This document shows positions 20,969 to 34,600 of a stretch of 64,000 nt of DNA, one piece after another. Position numbers and translations under genes: made by a program. How positions within the stretch are numbered: position 1 is the first letter of the stretch; every line of letters begins with the position of its first letter. The stretch lies in assembly GCA_030737875.1 (NCBI GenBank), contig CM060926.1, forward strand, positions 169,668,579-169,732,578, given 5' to 3'. Under the pieces are notes generated by a model. It was not told the origin of the DNA. It saw only the letters and a program-made list of their open reading frames with translations, and searched no databases. This DNA is from Allium sativum. Lineage: Eukaryota > Streptophyta > Magnoliopsida > Asparagales > Amaryllidaceae.

Positions 20969-23900
20969 TGTTGGATCTAAATTAACCCTAGAGGGGGGTG
21001 AATATGGTTTATCACAGTTTTTAACTGAATTGAAAATCTGATAGGATATTAAAATAATAAACAGATCACAGAATATAGCAGAAACAGAAATGCAGAAAAT
21101 AAATTACACACAGATATACCCAGCTTCGACAAAACCCTGCCTACTGCTGCATTTCTAAGGTTTCTATTAGGTGATAGAACAGATCCCGCATACAAGACCA
21201 TGTACACTCGCAAACCCTGCTCCTATTCTAACCCTACGCTCAAAACCGTAGACTAAACGATATCCCCTCGATCAGATTTCCCCTAATTATGACCCTGTAA
21301 CCAGTAACCCAGATTTTACAGACTCTATCAACTATCAGTCAACTCCTTGATTGAAACCCCTAGTATTTTTATAGAATTCTAGAAACTGTTTGATCGGTTT
21401 TTACAACACAAAAAGAAACACAAACAAAACAAAGGTAAATAAATAAAAAAACTTAGGAGATAAAATAAGGGGTCATCCCCTTATTATTTAGAAATGTCGG
21501 CCGGCCCAATTGCTATTCCTTTTTGCCCGATTGTTCTTCTTTCACTGGAAAAAATAAATAACGGCTAGGGTTTTGATTAACTCCCAAATCTCCATCGTGT
21601 ATGCTTGGAAAATGTTTCTCTGATGATTGTAATCTTGTCGATGTTCTTGACGTCAGATCTGGGATATATTTCGATCGAAAAAATGTGAGTAAAATGAATA
21701 ATTTTTCTCTGTATGCTCCTTGAATTTTTCCTCCTTTTTTTATCTCGATAAAAACCTGCCTGTGATGAAATGGTGTTAGAAATAGGATTATAAAATCCAA
21801 TAATTACTCTGATTTTGTTAGATGGCTTGATCTGAATTATGGCGTGTTTCCCCTTTTGATTTGGTTTTGATTTAATTTGAATGCTTTCCTCTTTTGGTTC
21901 TCGGTTTCAATTTGATTCCTTGGCATTAAAAAGCTTGTGTGATTTACTGCTGAAACTATCCCTTATGAAAATCTCGGTTCAAAAGGATTCCTTGAATGAA
22001 TAAGGAATTTTCCCTTTTTGAAAATAAAAATCTCGGCTTTGATAATTCTAGAAATAAATCTGTGCATGCCATATCTGAATCATTCATGACACATGCTGAT
22101 TTTCTGCTGTTTGTCTGTGCATATCTGAGACTAAAACTTGCCAAAAACATGAGCACCATTTTTCCAGAGGAAATATGTGATTTTTGAAAACAATTGAATG
22201 CTTTCCCTTTTCCATAAGATGATTGTGCATTCTTGGAGAAAAAAATTGTTTTCTTGCCAAACATGATTTCCTGTGATTTCTGAGGCTTACTTTCACCTTC
22301 CATGAATATGAACTACCATGTTTTAGTTGCACTTGAGTTCATAAACTTAACTTCCTGCTTTGCTTGATAAAAAAATTGCCAAATATATCTTGAGGAAATA
22401 CTTTGCTGATGTGTTCCCTTGCTTAATTGAGGCACTGTCCACTCTTGTACAAGCATATATGCTTTGTTTATGCCGTATTTACTTGAGCTTTGGTTTGTCA
22501 AACTGGCTCAACCCATTTTCATACCACTGTGCATATATGTCCATTCATGCATACAAATATTTAGAGCTTGTCTGCATTCTTTGTTAACTCCACCATCCAT
22601 GCTTGTATACTGCCATGCTACCTTTCATATATGTTGACCTTGTGAACCTTCTTGACCATGAGTGCACCATACTACACTTGTATCCTCTTTGTGTATATGC
22701 ATATGAGCTCGACCATAACCATGAACCTGTAGTTGAGCCACTTCTTGTTGATGTTGATCTTGTGTATGTTTGCCCCATCTGATGTGATCTGCCATATTTG
22801 ACTTGCTGTGTATATTCTTGAGTCTTGACATGTTCATAATATATGTACTTGTCTTAATTCCTGCTTCATCATGCTCGAGCAATCCTTGTAATGTCGTACA
22901 CTTTGGCTTTATGTATTTGACTCACCTGCTGAGGCGCTTGAGCATTGACACACTTGTTGTTTGTCCTGAATCTTTAATACTGTTGTACATTGTTTGAGCT
23001 GCATCATCAGCTTCTTTAACATCCATCCATTGTTGCTTCACTGTCATGTATACCCTGCTATGTTGAACTGCACTTACACTGACTTGTGTGGGCTGACCTT
23101 TGCCTTAACTTGAACCATGTTGCACATATGTTGATGCTTGTCTTGGCTATGCTTTGTATACATTGATATGTACCATCCACCATATGCTTTAATCATTTTG
23201 TTGAGTACTGCAGTCTTGACCATTCTTTTGCATATATGCGCACATGTCATGCTGACTTGTATTCATTTTTGACTTGAAATTTCTTTGCTCGACACTTGGG
23301 CTAGTTTGTATTGCTTTGATCCTTTGAGCTATCATTTTCACTTTGTTTTCATGTGCACCGAGTCGAGAAGGTCCACGTGGCTGCTCCTCAGTTGCACACT
23401 GAATTGGCATGGCAGTGCACACGTGTATATATAGACGTGTGTATATGCAGCCATTCAGAAAATTTCCTGTCCCTATACATATACAAACTGTCTGCCTAGA
23501 CGCAGATGAATCAGATCAATTCATGAAAAATGATGAGAAACACACCAGAAAACTGAGGAAAATAAATTTTTCAAAAATAAAAAATTATATTTGCTAGAAT
23601 TTAGAATATTATTTCTGTTGCAGTGTACTGTGTGTGTTTCATTATGATAGGTAAGAAGATGATGACTGGACTGATAGAGAGCTGGGAAGACAGAAGACCG
23701 AAGACAATGAATGAATGTGTGTCAGTGAGATGTATAAGTGTCAATGTGTCTATATAACTGAATGTATGAAACAGTGAAAGAAAGTATATATGAGTTGTAT
23801 AAGCAATGTGTTGTAATGAGGAGCTATGTAATAAGTGAAATGTATATGAATGAAATTTATTTTAGTGAAATACAGTATTGAGCAAATAGTGGAGTTTTAA

Positions 23901-24114
23901 ATCTGTACTGTTGAATATCGAAATAAAATATTATATTTAAGCAGAATACTGTGTAGTTATTTGAATTTCTGTATAGATGCATTCTGTTTAAATATAAATA
24001 TGATGTATATATAGAACAGTACAGTAACAAACACATTTAAAATAATATTTATTTGGTTGTTATCATCAAACAAAAAATCATATAATTGTGTATACAACTA
24101 CATTATATGCAACA
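20969..24114 (-). repeat. 3' LTR of the Sirevirus-like element
   Basis: Collinear with 28490-31630. On the minus strand it starts TGTTGCATATAATG at 24114 and ends in AATTTAGATCCAACA at 20969. The many short plus-strand frames in it are not supported as genes: they are not conserved between the LTR copies beyond chance and have no recognised domain. Confidence 0.85.
23419..23442 (-). promoter_or_regulatory. TATA box flanked by ACGT palindromes, Sirevirus 3' LTR
   Basis: ACACGTGT and GACGTGTGT flank TATATATA, giving a dyad centred on the TATA box. A CACGTGG G-box lies about 50 bp away (near 23372). CG-containing palindromes around the TATA box are known from Sirevirus LTRs. The counterpart is at 30933-30958. 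Confidence 0.5.
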
Positions 24115-24360
24115 ATCTCCCCCTTTTGATGATGACGAACAAATAAAAGATTTTGAGCACAATAAATGTGTTTGACAGTAAATTTTTAACTCCCCCTATT
24201 TATTAGCTCCCCCTACAATAGAAACTCCCCTTATAACTGTGCGTGAGTGAAATGAATGAATAATAATGATTTATAATGAATTTTCAAAATTAAGAATATT
24301 TACAAAATATTCACTCATAAATCAAAATCTCAATCCATTCTCCCCCTTTTGTTATCATCA
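24115..24360 (-). promoter_or_regulatory. multiple polypurine tracts of the Sirevirus-like element
   Basis: On the minus strand AAAAGGGGGAGAT abuts the 3' LTR at 24115. Further tracts AGGGGGAGTT, TAGGGGGAGC, AAGGGGAG and AAAAGGGGGAGAATGG follow up to about 24355. Both the first and the last tract are preceded by ATCATCAAAAG or a close variant, so the end region looks duplicated. Repeated PPT units are characteristic of Sireviruses. Confidence 0.7.
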
Positions 24361-26993
24361 AAAGGATACAGAATTTTAAAATATAGATGAAAAATGACTA
24401 AAATATAATATCAGCTTAAGAGGAAGAATGATCATCATAAATCTCAATCAGTCAAACAAAAATCATAATAAACTAAGAACTAGTAGCATATTTCACATTG
24501 TATAGAATGACGGATTTACGATGAATTTTATATATTATGGAGAGATTAAAAAAATATTTCCAATTATTTTCCAAAATAATTTTATAAAAATGAGCATGAA
24601 AATAGTGATAGATTTGGACTATAATTATAAATTCAACTTAAGTGACAAAATCAGATAGTCTTACATCCCAATACCCATCAATCAACGAATCATAATACGT
24701 CATAAGTTTTCAACACATTTCACAGATTAGAAGATGGATTGATAGGCTGGTTTTTATACTCAAAGGAGAATTTAATATAAAAATTTATTTATTTAATTTT
24801 CTTTTCCTTTTCTTTTATTTTTCATTTAAGAGCACACTGACCACTCATAACCAGAGCTTGGATTTTTAAATGAGATCAGTTGCAGCTTAAATATAAGTAA
24901 TCTCATAACCATGCATAACCAGAGCTTGGATTTTTAAATGAGGTTAGAGAAATACTTAAGAATATTATATTTTTATTATTTTTAGTTTCAAAATGAAAAA
25001 CTCCTCAGTATGTAAAACCAAAAATGGATGATAGAAATGCGGTAGGTACTGAAATGGTTTGTGAAATAAATTTCTAAATTAATTATATTATGAAATATGC
25101 TCGACTGTATCGGGATCATTGAAAATTTTCAATTATCACTAATTCTGAATAATAACATAGTCTAATTTCTATCATAAATATTTTCACTACTTATTTAAAA
25201 GGATTTTCTAAAAAATATTAACTCTCCATATTTATATAAAATCATAATGGATGATAGAAGGATGATAGATAATGAAAAAAGGTCGTGAAATAATTGCCAG
25301 TTCAAATATATTGTAATAAACGTTCAACCGTCATGAAAATCCAAATGGAGCCTCCTCTTGTTGTGAAATATACTGCAATCAAAATTCATCACAATTTCAA
25401 AATCTGATAATAATTTTGATGAATTATAAATACAGTTCAATTTGGATATTGATTTAAATTTATGAATGAATAAAAAATAAATAATTTTAAAATTGAAAAT
25501 CAATTTCAAGAGGAATATGAAGAGCTATACAGGACAAGAGGGAATAAAAAAATATATACAAAAAAAATTCAACACATTTGATACCAAATGGTGTCTCTAT
25601 TTATAAGAATTTTAACATGACATGGGTGGCTAACACAGGTATTATAGACAATGATACCCAAACTCAGATCATATGCAGACAAGACAAATAAATTTGGCAC
25701 ATTTGTCAAAGCAGCAGACAGTATATACAAAGACAAGCAGTAATCAAAGAACATTTTCAAAGAACAGTATCAGAGCAGCACAGAAAAATCAATATCATAG
25801 CAGACTTGTCAGACGATGTTTCTAAAGGTCCCAAAAACAATATATTCCATGATTCATGATTATAAAATTTAGTTTATTTTAAATCATTTGAAGGAATGTG
25901 AAAGTATTAGGATTTAACGAATCAATCACACCAAGCTATATTTCAGATTCAAAATTATGTGTGAGATTCAATAAATCAATAATTTCAAATGATTTTAAAC
26001 AAACATGTATTCAAATCAAATAATCATGAAATAACAGTGATATTTATGACCATATTTTCAAAAGAATTTTCACAAATATTTTTGACAAGTATAAAGAATA
26101 TTCAGATCATTTACATCTAATATGAAGGATATTCATTATCAAGAAAATTTAGAAAATAATTTATTTGAAATTACTTGAATTAATGTCAATTTTTGAGATA
26201 TAATGAATCAATCACATAAGATTGATATTTTCCAATTTTAGAGGCGTGTGATGTTCAGAATATCAAGAATTTCAGATGATTTCAAACAAATAAATTTCAA
26301 GAATAATGATCATGAATAAAGATGAGCTTCAAGATGTATCACTGTAATTCAAGACAATTCAAACTATTCAAGCCAATCTGAAAATTTCTGAAATTATAAC
26401 AACTGATAAATAACAGAATGTTGTAATGAGTATAACATTTTAAGCTTTTCTAAATGAATTAGAAGACACCCATAACAGCAGATGTGTGTGTAATTCCATT
26501 AAACTTTCAGATTATCAAAAATTTAGAATTCAAACTAACAGTGTTCAAGATATGATATTAATGCTTCAGCACTGTTAAGAATTCAAAAAATTAAAAAAAA
26601 AACTTCAAAACAATTGCAAATAATTACAGATTTAAATTCAAGGTCTGGAAATGGTTAAAACAAGAGAGTTTTGTTCACATAAAGCAAATTTCCAGAAAAT
26701 CAAAACTACTGCAACTGGAAGTTTAAGATGCACAGAATAAGAAATAAAGATATAGCAGTGACAAATCAAAGACAAAAACAAAGAAAGAAGGGGGTGGAAG
26801 AAGGAATAGACAAAGAAAATAAAAACAAAGAATATTTACAAGGGTGAGTTTAGAGATCATACCAGAATCCAATGTAAATCAGAATCTCTAACTCAACAGT
26901 CTTGGCTTAAGGAACTGTGAATGACTACAAAAGTATTGAGCAGCTTGAATCCAAATCTCTTTTGCTTAGCAGTTCCTCAGCCATCTCTGGTAC
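24361..26993 (-). other. long non-coding region of the Sirevirus-like element
   Basis: The space where pol would lie holds 2.6 kb of AT-rich DNA without recognisable protein similarity in any frame. A partial duplication 'CATAACCAGAGCTTGGATTT' occurs near 24847 and 24914. The deletion or replacement of pol must be old or inherited by the family, since LTRs and gag are far better preserved. Confidence 0.55.
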
Positions 26994-28450
26994 CTAACAG
27001 TTTAGAGAATCGAGTGGTCTAACAAAATTTGTAAAAACACTCACAGTTTTGTTCATAGCTTTAGGTACCCAAACTTGTTTATATAACAATCCATCAAAAT
27101 TTACCAAAGTACCTTTAGGGACCCAGATCTGTTTGAAATTAGACAAATTCACTTTACTTCTTTTTTAGGTCCAAGAATGATAAAATGGTTTGTTATAAAA
27201 CAAATTCTTATTTTGTTTATGTTTCAAAAAATCTTCTGAATTGCCAGAGTTTAAAAATTCAAAACAATCTTTTCCCGGATAATTTGAAGTGTCTTTAAAA
27301 TCATTTGAATTCATCCTATCAAAACGATTGATATTCCCAAAGCCAAGACCAGATTTATTTCCAACAGAAACTTGGTTTTGCAATGGCATATTCAACGATT
27401 TTTCCCCATTAGAAAATTTATCCAAAGTTGATTCTAATCGTTGAATTTTGGATTTTAAATCGCTATTTTCTTTTAATAAATTTGAGGAATTATTTATAGC
27501 GATCTTCTATTCAGCATTGGACTGTTTCAAAACCAAATTCTCATTTTCAAGCAATTTAATTTTGGCTTGGGATTCAGAAATTCCAAGTTCAAATCGTTTT
27601 TGCTTTTCAGACTCAAATTTCTTGGATTTTTCAATCTCATTTTCAAGTTCTTTCAAAATCAAACCACTTTTCACTAAATTCTCATTTTCAGCAATTTCAA
27701 ATTTTGAATATATATCAGTCTTAAAGATTTCAAATACTTTTGTAAAAAGTTATTCAAAGTTGATAACTCAATCTTGTTTTCTTTTAAGATCAGAATTTCC
27801 TTTTCAAACTTTTGAATATTTTTATTGAGATGAACAAGATTGGTTTTCAATTTCAAACAATTTTTGCAATCTGAATTTGAAGAATTTTTAAAATGATCAA
27901 GTTGTGATTCCAAATCATCAATTTTGCTGGTCAACTCAAAAATTTTAGATTTCAGAGATTTGTTTTTAGATTGGAGTTTATCAACAGACTTAGTTAGATC
28001 AGCACACATATAAACTAAATCTTCATATGAGAAACTTCCTGTCTCATCGTCTGTTGAATCTCCATCCACTGATCCATCTGAATTTTCATTTGTAAATCCT
28101 GTTAAGCAGCACTCTGAATCTGAGTTGATTTTATCGGGTTTTGAGCTGTGGTTGTCAGATCTTCCATACTTCGTATTGTGAGTATCCCAGATTTCCTGTG
28201 CAGATAAACAATGACTGATAAGATTAAACTGTTCAGTATTAAGATAATCAAATATGATTTTCATAGCACGAGCATTGAAAGTAATATCTACACAATTAAA
28301 CCCATTGATAACAACATTCCAACATTTATTATTAACAGATTTTAAATAAAATTCCATTTTGGATTTCCAGTTTGAAAATTTTGTCCCATCGAAAATAGTC
28401 GGAAATGAACTGTACTGACTCTCTATCGGCTGACAACTAGGAATCACCAT
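26994..28450 (-). pseudogene. Sirevirus gag with coiled coil, broken
   Basis: The first 258 codons (28450-27674) start 20 bp after the PBS. They hold the Copia gag domain (FDGTKFSNWKSKMEFYL near residues 20-36, then SAQEIWDTHNTKYG near 83-96), an acidic linker with NSDGSVDGDSTDDETGSFSY near 122-141, and a long heptad-rich coiled coil (about 150-240). A frameshift near 27690 moves the coiled coil to another frame. It runs into a TAG at 27507-27509, continues to a GLGFGN motif, meets a second stop at 27165-27167, and ends in two repeats with the motif (Q)(I/V)WVPK at about 27120 and 27065 before a stop at 26994-26996. The product would form the particle core. The CCHC knuckle is not evident. 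Three lesions make it a pseudogene in this copy. Confidence 0.75.
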
Positions 28451-28472
28451 TACTCTAGAGTTAAAGAAATAA

Positions 28473-28487
28473 CCTGCTCTGATACCA
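28473..28487 (-). promoter_or_regulatory. primer binding site of the Sirevirus-like element
   Basis: The minus strand reads TGGTATCAGAGCAGG, complementary to initiator-Met tRNA, next to the end of the 5' LTR. Confidence 0.9.
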
Positions 28488-28489
28488 CT

Positions 28490-31400
28490 TGTTGGATCTA
28501 AATTAACCCTAGAGGGGGGTGAATAGGGTTTATCACAATTTTTAACTGAATTGAAAATCTGACAGGATATTAAAATAATAAACAGATCACAGAATATAGA
28601 AGAAACAGAAATGCAGAAAATAAATCACACACAGATATACCCAGCTTAGGAAAAACCCTGCCTACTGCTGCATTTCTAAGGTTTCTACAAGGTGATATAA
28701 CAGATCCCGCATACAAGACCATGGACACTCGTAAACCCTGCTTCTATTCTAACCCTACGCTCAAAACCGTAGACTGACCGATATCCCCTCGATCAGATTT
28801 TCCCTGATTACGACCCCGTAACCAGTAACCCATATTTTACAGACTCTGTCAACTGTCAGTCAATTCCTTGACTGAACCCCCTAGTATGTTTACAGAATTC
28901 TAGAAACTGTTTGATCGGTTTTAACAACAAAAAAAGAAACACAAACAAAACAAAGTTAAATAAAAAAACTTAGGAGATAAAATAAGGGGTCATCCCCTTA
29001 TTATTTAGAAATGTCGGCCGGCCCAATTGCTATTCCTTTTTGCCCGATTGTTCTTCTTTCACTGGAGAAAATAAATGGCGGCTAGGGTTTTGATTAACTC
29101 CCAAATCTCGATCGCGTATGCTTGGAAAATGGTTCTCTGATGATTGTAATCTTGTCGATGTTCTTGACGTCGGATCTGGGATATATTTCGATCGAAAAAA
29201 TGTGAGTAAAATGAATAATTTTTCTCTGTATGCTCCATAAATTTTTCCTCCTTTTTTTTCTCGATAAAAACCTGCCTATGATGAAATGGTGTTAGAAATA
29301 GGATTATAAAATACGATAATTACTCTGATTTTGTTATATGGCTTGATCTAAATTATGGCGTGTTTCCCCTTTTGATTTGGTTTCGATTTAATTTGAATGC
29401 TTTCCTTTTTTGGTTCTCGGTTTCAATTTGATTCCTTGGCATTAAAAAGATTATGTGATTTACAACTAAAACTATCCCTTATGAAAATCTCGGTTCAAAA
29501 GGATTCCTTGAATGAATAAGGAATTTTCCCTTTTTGAAAATAAAACTCTCGGCTTTGATAATTCTAGAAATAAATCTGTGCATGCCATATCTGAATCATT
29601 CATGACACATGCTGATTTTCTGCTGTTTGTCTGTGCATATCTGAGACTAAAACTTGCCAAAAACATGAGCGCCATTTTTCCAGAGGAAATATGTGATTTT
29701 TGAAAACAATTGAATGCTTTCCCTTTTTCATAAGCTGATTGTGCATTCTTAGAGAAAAAAAATTCTTGCCAAACATGATTTCCTGTGATTTCTGAGGCTT
29801 GCTTTCAACTTCCATGAATATGAACTACCATGTTTTAGTTGCACTTGAGTTCATAAACTTAACTTCCTACTTTGCTTGATAAAAAAAAATTGCCAAATAT
29901 ATCTTGAGGAAATACTTTGCTGATTTGTTCGCTTGCTTAATTGAGGCACTGCCCACTCTTGTACAAGCATATATGCTTTGTTTATGCCTTATTTACTTGA
30001 TCTTTGGTTTGTCAAACTGGCTCGACCCATTTTCATACCACTGTGCACATATGTCCATTCCTGCATGCAAATATTTAGAGCTTGTCTGCATTCTTTATTA
30101 ACTCCACCATCCATGCTTGTATACTGCCATGCTACCTTTCATATATGTTGACCGTGTGAACCTTATTGACCATGAGTGCACCATACTGCACTTGTATCCT
30201 CTTTGTGTATATGCATATGAGCTCGACCATAACCATGAACCTGTAGTTGAGCCACTTCTTGTTGATGTTGATTTTGTGTGTGTTTGTCACATCTGATGTG
30301 ATCTGCCATATTTGACTTGATGTGTATATTCTTGAGTCTTGACATGTTCATGATATATGTACCTGTCTTAATTCCTGCTTCATCATGCTCGAGCAATCCT
30401 TGTAATGTCGTACACTTTGGCTTTATGTATTTAACTCACCTGCTGAGGCACTTGAGCATTGCCACACTTGTTGTTTGTCTTGAATCTTTAATACTGTTGT
30501 ACATTGTTTGAGCTGCATCATTAGCTTCTTTAATATCCATCCATTGTTGCTTCACTGTCATGTATACCCTGCTATGTTGAACTGCACTTACACTGACTTG
30601 AGTGGGCTGACCTTTGCCTTAACTTGAACCATGCTGCACATATGTTGATGCTTGTATTGGCTATGCTTTGTATACATTGATATGTACCATCCACCATATG
30701 CTTTAATCATTTTGCTGAGTATTGCAGTCTTGACCATTCTTTTGCGTATATGTGCACATGTCATGCTGACTTGTATTCATTTTTTACTTGAAATTTCTTT
30801 GCTCGACACTTGGGCTAGTTTGTATTTCTTTGATCCTTTGAGCTGCCATTTTCACTTTGTTTTCATGTGCACCGAGTCGAGAAGGTCCACGTGGCTGCTC
30901 CTCAGTTGCACACTGAATTGGCGTGGCAGTGGACACATGTATATATATAGACGTGTGTATATGCAACCATTCAGAAAATTTCATGTCCCTATACATATAC
31001 AAACTGTCTGCCTAGACGCAGATGAATCAGATCAAGTCATGAAAAATGATGAGAAACACACCAGAAAACTGAGGCAAATAAAATTTTAAAAAATAAAAAA
31101 TTATATTTGCTAGAATTTAGAATATTGTTTCTGTTGCAGTGTACTGTGTGTGTTTCATTGTGATAGGTAAGAAGATGATGACTGGACTGATAGAGAGCTG
31201 GGAAGATAGATGACTGATGACAGTGAATGAATGTGTGTCAGTGAGATGTATAAGTGTCAATGTGTCTGTATAACTAAATGTATGAAACAGTGAAAGAAAG
31301 TATATATGAGATGTATAAGCAAAGTTTTGTAATGAGGAGCTGTGTAACAAGTGAAATGTATATGAATGAAATTTATTTCAGTGAAATACAGTATTGAGCA

Positions 31401-31630
31401 AATAGTGGAGTTGTAAATCTGTACTGTTGTATATCGAAATAAAATATTATATTTAAGCAGAATACTGTGTAGTTATTTGAATTTCTGTATAGATGCATTC
31501 TGTTTAAATATAAATATGATGTATATATAGAACAGTAAAGTAACAAACACATTTAAAATAATATTTATTTGGTTGTTATCATCAAACAAAAAATCATATA
31601 ATTGTGTATACAACTACGTTTTATACAACA
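28490..31630 (-). repeat. 5' LTR of the Sirevirus-like element
   Basis: Starts (minus strand) TGTTGTATAAAACG at 31630 and ends GATCCAACA at 28490, three bases before the PBS. Confidence 0.85.
30933..30958 (-). promoter_or_regulatory. TATA box flanked by ACGT palindromes, Sirevirus 5' LTR
   Basis: Same arrangement as at 23419; the left arm is ACACATGT here instead of ACACGTGT, a change that removes one CG. This would be the promoter driving the element. Confidence 0.5.
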
Positions 31631-32429
31631 TTTAGATCCAATCTCTATGAGTTCATGTTATTTTTAGATATATACATTTAACAAGTAATCTTGACTTTTT
31701 TATAAATTGGATCTAAACCTATGCATATTAAGAATTTGATTCATACCTAAAACGGATCTGCTATCACATGTACACCTGGTCTACTGTTCAGTCCTCATAT
31801 GCCTATTTCCACTACGCTTATTTCTGTCACTATATGCTTGTTCTGTTATTATACCCAATTTTATCATCATATGCATATACTTTTATTATGCTTATTTCTG
31901 TTCCTTTCTCTCCCTCCTTCCCTTTTTATTTTTATAGCCAGGCTAGCTTCGAGCCTAGGACTATCGTTGAAAAATGTGAACAAATGAAATTGGGAATGGT
32001 TGGGAATGATAAACTGGGGCATAATCTGTATTGTAAAACATGACTGGAATTTGGGGGCATAATCTGTACATTGATCTAAAACTTTAATATGGGCATAACT
32101 CGTATCATGAATCATGACTGGGGTGGGGCATAACCTATACTGTACAATTTGACTAAAACTTAAGGCAAATGTTATATTGTGAATTATGACTGTAATTTGG
32201 GGTATATAAATCTGTAGGTTAATTTAAGATTAAGCGGAACATGTTAACGAAGCAGTAAGTAACCTGGTGTAACTTGCAGAGATGCTTAATCTGTTAAAAT
32301 GACTAATCTGCTGAAACCTGTTGAAGCTGAATACTTTAATTGAAGGACATACAATGAGCATGAGTAATTCCTAAATTGGATTATTAGACCAAAAAGATTG
32401 TTAATACAATTATGGTAATTAAGAAATTG

Positions 32430-32680
32430 TAACCGCACTTGGACACGAGGTTAAAATCAACTTGTGGTAGAAGTCTGCCCAAAACCTCCTGGAAAATCCA
32501 GCATCCACAAGTGGTTAATTTAATGAGAGGGGTCTAGTGTGTAAATATACATGTAACGGTGTTAAGATATGAGGTTAAGTTCATCTTATGATAGAAGTCT
32601 GCCCGAAACCGCCCAACATATCCAGCATCCTTAAGTGGTCAACTTAATGTGAGAGGTCCGGTGCATTAACATATATGAAC
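32430..32680 (+). repeat. two 123-bp tandem units in the outer Gypsy 5' LTR
   Basis: Units start TAACCGCAC (32430) and TAACGGTGT (32553). Both contain GATAGAAGTCTGCCC or a close variant, TCCAGCATCC and an AAGTGGT(T/C)AA motif. The same pair is at 52582-52832 in the 3' LTR, so the duplication predates insertion. Confidence 0.75.
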
Positions 32681-34588
32681 GGGGAATGATAACAACCTAT
32701 TATAATTAATTACATTAATGAGAATGTTATTTAATAGGTAGGCTTGTCCTAGGGACATGTGGAAATTATAACATAAGTTATAATAAATGGAAAGGAAACT
32801 TATTAGTAAGCCTTAGTTATGAGAACTAAGTTAATAAGTTAACAATGATAAGTTGTAGTGACAGTGTAAGATGAAATTATGATTAAATAAGAAAGAACGA
32901 GGTTAAATATATGAGGTATAATAAGTTAGATTTAATCATAAATAATAAGTGACATGTTAAACAGAAAAAGGGTGAATTGAGATGGAGTATACTTAATTAC
33001 ATATTAAGTAAAACATGTTATTGTAACTATGGAATCAGACGATGAATAATATAATGGGATTGTAGCAATCCGGGGATAAGAGATTATAAATTACTTTCAT
33101 TAATTACAATCTAGAAAATAACATGCTATGGGCTTATTAATAAACTTAAATGGATTAAGTTATATATATATATGAAATTAATAAGCAAGAGGAATTAAGT
33201 AACTTGAAAAAGAAGTCAATGTGAATGGGAGTAACCTGTTAACCTGTAATACTTAACTTGTTTAAATCTATGGGGGTTATATGAATCTATCAAAATTGTG
33301 TATAGGTTAAGTAAACTTGCTTGAACTAATGAAGGGTTAAGTACATCTATTAAATCTGTGGGGGTGGGTTATATAAACCAAACAAACTTAACCTATTTTA
33401 TATGGTAAGGTTATGTGGGATTTTTAATCTATCAGGCATAACCCATCAAAATCCTAGTAGTGGGAATGCAAGCCTAGGGGGTGGCTTGTATCATATGTTG
33501 TGTGGGACACGTATCATTTAGTAACCTATCTTGGTATCGAAAGGAGGACCTAGAACTAGGTAGGGGTCAGGTCACGCTTACCGAGTTGATTATAAGAGGT
33601 TCATTTGAATGGGGGTGTTGACGGCGCATTCCGTCAGACTCATATGCGTGCATGAATCCACTTGAGTTGGGATAATAAGACCATGTGACATTAGTAGATG
33701 GTTTTGCCTCTCGTAAATAAAGGGGTTGCCACTTTAGGAAGTGATATATCCTGCTGTGAAGCCAGCACAGGGTATCTACAGGATAAGGAGTCGATCGATT
33801 AGGGTAGTAATCAGGGTACATCTAGTCTTGCTTGTTTTGTAGCCCGTTGTTATCGTTGGGGATAACACCCGTCATTTCTATTGGGCTGCCTGTTATTACT
33901 GTTGGGGGTAAAACCCGTCACTAGAAGTACACCAAAGTCTACCATCTGTTTTTGTAGGGATCAATCTGTTTCTGTTATACTAGTATTGGTGCAGAGAAAA
34001 GTATTTGGGAAGTGCAATATATTATGTTCTGTTTATTCAATTCATCATGCTCAGTCTGTTATACCTGACTTATGATGATGTTACCTCTCTCATCCATTTT
34101 ATATACTTGTCATGATACTTTTACTTATTTATATGCTAAAAGTAACTGGACTCGCCAGACTTTATGTCTAACCCATTTTGTTTCCTTTTCTCTCTCTCCC
34201 TTTTACCCTCACCAGGTTCTCAGGGTGAGAATACTCAAGCTTGATTAGGATCCTCTCTTATGTTCCTACTTGGAGCTGCTTAGATGTACTGCTTTGATTT
34301 TCTGTCTACTCTGATATGGCTTTTTCTGGGGACTATGCTTTTATATTACTGTAATCTGATGATTTTAGTACAAGGCAGATACTTTAAATTGATGTAATCG
34401 GTTTTCGGTATTTCAGACATATGTTGTAACTGAATTTGGACCACGATGTTTTCTATTTGGAAAATAAAGTTCTAAATTCCACTGTTATTTTATATGTGTC
34501 TTGTGATGTTTCTGCTTACCTATAACGCTTCATGAAACTTAATGCATTTTGTTAAAGAGTGACATTAACAGATATGGGGTGTCTCATT

Positions 34589-34600
34589 TGGTATCAGAGC
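34589..34600 (+). promoter_or_regulatory. primer binding site of the outer Gypsy element
   Basis: TGGTATCAGAGC (tRNA-iMet type), two bases after the end of the 5' LTR. Confidence 0.9.

Larger units (their letters stand above)
20969..31630 (-). mobile_element. Sirevirus-like Ty1/Copia element lacking pol
   Basis: LTRs of 3.14 kb lie at 20969-24114 and 28490-31630; on the minus strand they start TGTTG and end GATCCAACA. The target duplication TTTAG is at 20964-20968 and 31631-31635. On the minus strand the PBS TGGTATCAGAGCAGG is at 28487-28473, a gag gene with coiled coil follows (28450-26994), then 2.6 kb of non-coding DNA, then a series of AAAGGGGGAG tracts before the 3' LTR. Long LTRs, a coiled-coil gag and multiple PPT-like tracts are hallmarks of the Sirevirus (Maximus/SIRE) lineage. 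Protease, integrase, reverse transcriptase and RNase H are all absent. About 27 differences in the first 400 bp of the LTR pair suggest an age between the outer Gypsy and element A. Confidence 0.85.
7924..34586 (+). repeat. 5' LTR of the outer Gypsy element, split in three
   Basis: The LTR starts TGTAACACCCCG at 7924 and ends GGGTGTCTCA at 34586. Its pieces align in order to the 3' LTR: 7924-8164 with 51187-51434, 20657-20968 with 51435-51784, and 31636-34586 with 51785-54744. The interruptions are element A (duplication ACAAC) and the Sirevirus (duplication TTTAG). The TATA box of the 3' copy is mutated to CACAAACA at 20807-20814. Confidence 0.85.

Noticed and set aside
21956..22900. Several overlapping frames on both strands of the Sirevirus LTR, with relatives at 29472-30511
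   Set aside because: They recur only because the LTR is duplicated; stops and frame lengths differ between copies and no domain is seen.
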